Shown: positions 13,819 through 14,512 of the stretch, piece after piece | Numbering within the stretch: position 1 is the first letter of the stretch | Layout: each line of letters begins with the position of its first letter | Origin: an uncultured Bacilli bacterium | GTDB taxonomy: Bacteria > Bacillota_I > Bacilli_A > RF39 > UBA660 | Reading direction: 5' to 3' | DNA length: 14,512 nucleotides | Assembly (NCBI GenBank): GCA_944372725.1 | Contig: CALWAA010000010.1 | Span: 1-14,512, forward strand | Made by a program: the position numbers and the translations under genes | The notes under the pieces: model-generated | Seen by the model: only the letters and a program-made list of their open reading frames with translations | Told to the model about the DNA's origin: nothing | Database searches by the model: none

Positions 13819-13827
13819 ATTATAACA
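13819..13827 (-). promoter_or_regulatory. Extended -10 promoter for the LemA gene
   Basis: Reads TGT TATAAT on the minus strand. Transcription would begin near 13812, about 10 bases before ATG 13802, so the leader is just long enough for the GGTGA SD. No clear -35 is seen. Confidence 0.65.
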
Positions 13828-13937
13828 AGAATTTTCTTTTTTTTAAAGAGTTTTACAAGAAAAAACAAATATTTTACCTGATGTTAAGAAAAAGGGCAAG
13901 ATTTCCATTCAAAATTGCTAGTAAAAAATCCGTATTT

Positions 13938-13946
13938 TGCTATAAT
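13938..13946 (+). promoter_or_regulatory. Extended -10 promoter for the membrane Xre gene
   Basis: TGC (13938-13940) followed by TATAAT (13941-13946). TTGCTA at 13915-13920 is 20 bases away and too far to be a normal -35. The SD AAAGGAAG at 13954-13961 follows. Confidence 0.65.
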
Positions 13947-13968
13947 GAATAAGAAAGGAAGAAAAAAT

Positions 13969-14508
13969 ATGAATATTGGAAACACAATTAGTGAACTTAG
14001 AAAGAAAAATCATTTAACTCAAGAAGAGTTAGCTGAAAAACTAAATGTAGCACGACAAACAATAAGCAAGTGGGAGTGTAATGAAACCTCACCAAGCCTA
14101 GAGGATGCATCCAAGCTAGCCAAAATTTTTAAAGTAAGTTTAGACGAATTAACTGGAAATAAAAATGTACTAGAAGAAAAAGTAAGTAATGTGGAACGCC
14201 TAGCCGGAATCATCATTAAAATATTAAAAATAATAGGAGTTTTAATTATCATCTACTTCATTTTCTTAGTAATAGGTATCTTTGTTTTTACTGCATTTCG
14301 AGAGAAAACCAGTGAAGAAGTAAGGGGAAGTATCACATGTACTTTAAATAATAAAACCGAAACTTATCAAGTAACAACGAAAGATAATAAATTAGAAGTA
14401 AGTGAAAATGTAAGAAAAATCGTTGATGTAAATTCTTATCATGATGGTAATGACATATTAGACGCCATCATAGACTACTACGAAGAAAATAATGGCACAT
14501 GTAATTAA
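13969..14508 (+). CDS. Membrane-anchored Xre-family one-component regulator
   Basis: A 179-residue protein. Residues 1-63 are a typical Xre helix-turn-helix (ISELRKKNHLTQEELAEKLNVARQTISKWECNE, closed by LAKIFKVSLDELTG, in segments). A short linker leads to a long hydrophobic segment (about 80-109, IIIKILKIIGVLIIIYFIFLVIGIF in part). The last 70 residues should lie outside and contain Cys124 and Cys178, the only cysteines of this part. That layout is one of a ToxR-like one-component sensor that binds DNA inside and senses outside. The start ATG 13969 has AAAGGAAG 7 bases upstream; the longer frame to 13915 would include the promoter. It is divergent from LemA, across about 166 bases, and ends with TAA before the window edge. 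Confidence 0.85.
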   Translation: MNIGNTISELRKKNHLTQEELAEKLNVARQTISKWECNETSPSLEDASKLAKIFKVSLDELTGNKNVLEEKVSNVERLAGIIIKILKIIGVLIIIYFIFLVIGIFVFTAFREKTSEEVRGSITCTLNNKTETYQVTTKDNKLEVSENVRKIVDVNSYHDGNDILDAIIDYYEENNGTCN

Positions 14509-14512
14509 GAAA

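Noticed and set aside
13910..13942. Repeat CAAAAT...ATTTTG and two GCTA copies in the LemA/Xre gap
   Set aside because: Arms are short and A/T-rich; without comparative data they cannot be called an operator.
14019..14252. Minus-strand open frame of 77 codons inside the membrane Xre gene
   Set aside because: It is antisense to the helix-turn-helix region, with no SD or promoter and no recognisable domain.

Overview
The window is AT-rich bacterial DNA with dense, SD-led genes, small gaps and the standard genetic code: tryptophan is TGG throughout and walJ ends in a TGA inside an ATGA overlap with rlmH. It looks like a low-GC Bacillota, class Bacilli. The combination of spoIVA, a SpoVIF-like gene, walJ-rlmH synteny and strong A+T bias suggests an endospore-forming or formerly endospore-forming gut-type lineage near the Erysipelotrichia/RF39 end of Bacilli. 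The lineage is an inference; the sporulation genes are seen directly.

Layout. Positions 1-476 are the 3' end of der (ribosome-assembly GTPase). Then comes a divergent pair of small Xre regulators (507-770 minus, 889-1107 plus), a SpoVIF-like gene (1153-1392) whose ribosome binding site is buried in a 12-bp hairpin, a transglutaminase-like protein (1447-1971), and a secreted papain-like cysteine protease with an NPQTG sorting signal (2100-3794). It converges on spoIVA (3825-5303, minus), the ATPase that forms the basement layer of the spore coat. Divergent from spoIVA is a membrane-anchored thioredoxin-like protein (5432-5977).

From 6037 to 13254 runs one uninterrupted co-directional block: rplI, dnaB, an exported LysM-G5-M23 peptidase, walJ, rlmH, three unrecognised frames, and ung. 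Genes overlap by 1, 4 or 8 bases, or lie within 34 bases. The dnaB-walJ interval, which holds walRKHI in Bacillus, carries the cell-wall peptidase instead. Two of the unknown frames (11289-12233 and 12166-12567) look like one protein split by a +1 frame change at a G-rich tract.

The right end has a LemA-family membrane protein (minus) divergent from a membrane-anchored Xre regulator (plus) with an outside domain carrying two cysteines.

Three convergent gene pairs share hairpins that include one or both stop codons. Seven of the eight vegetative promoter candidates have an extended -10 (TGnTATAAW). Several annotated starts were moved downstream of the longest frame because the SD sits inside the longer version. 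No RNA genes, insertion sequences, CRISPR arrays or attachment sites were seen, and no gene-free stretch exceeds about 130 bases.
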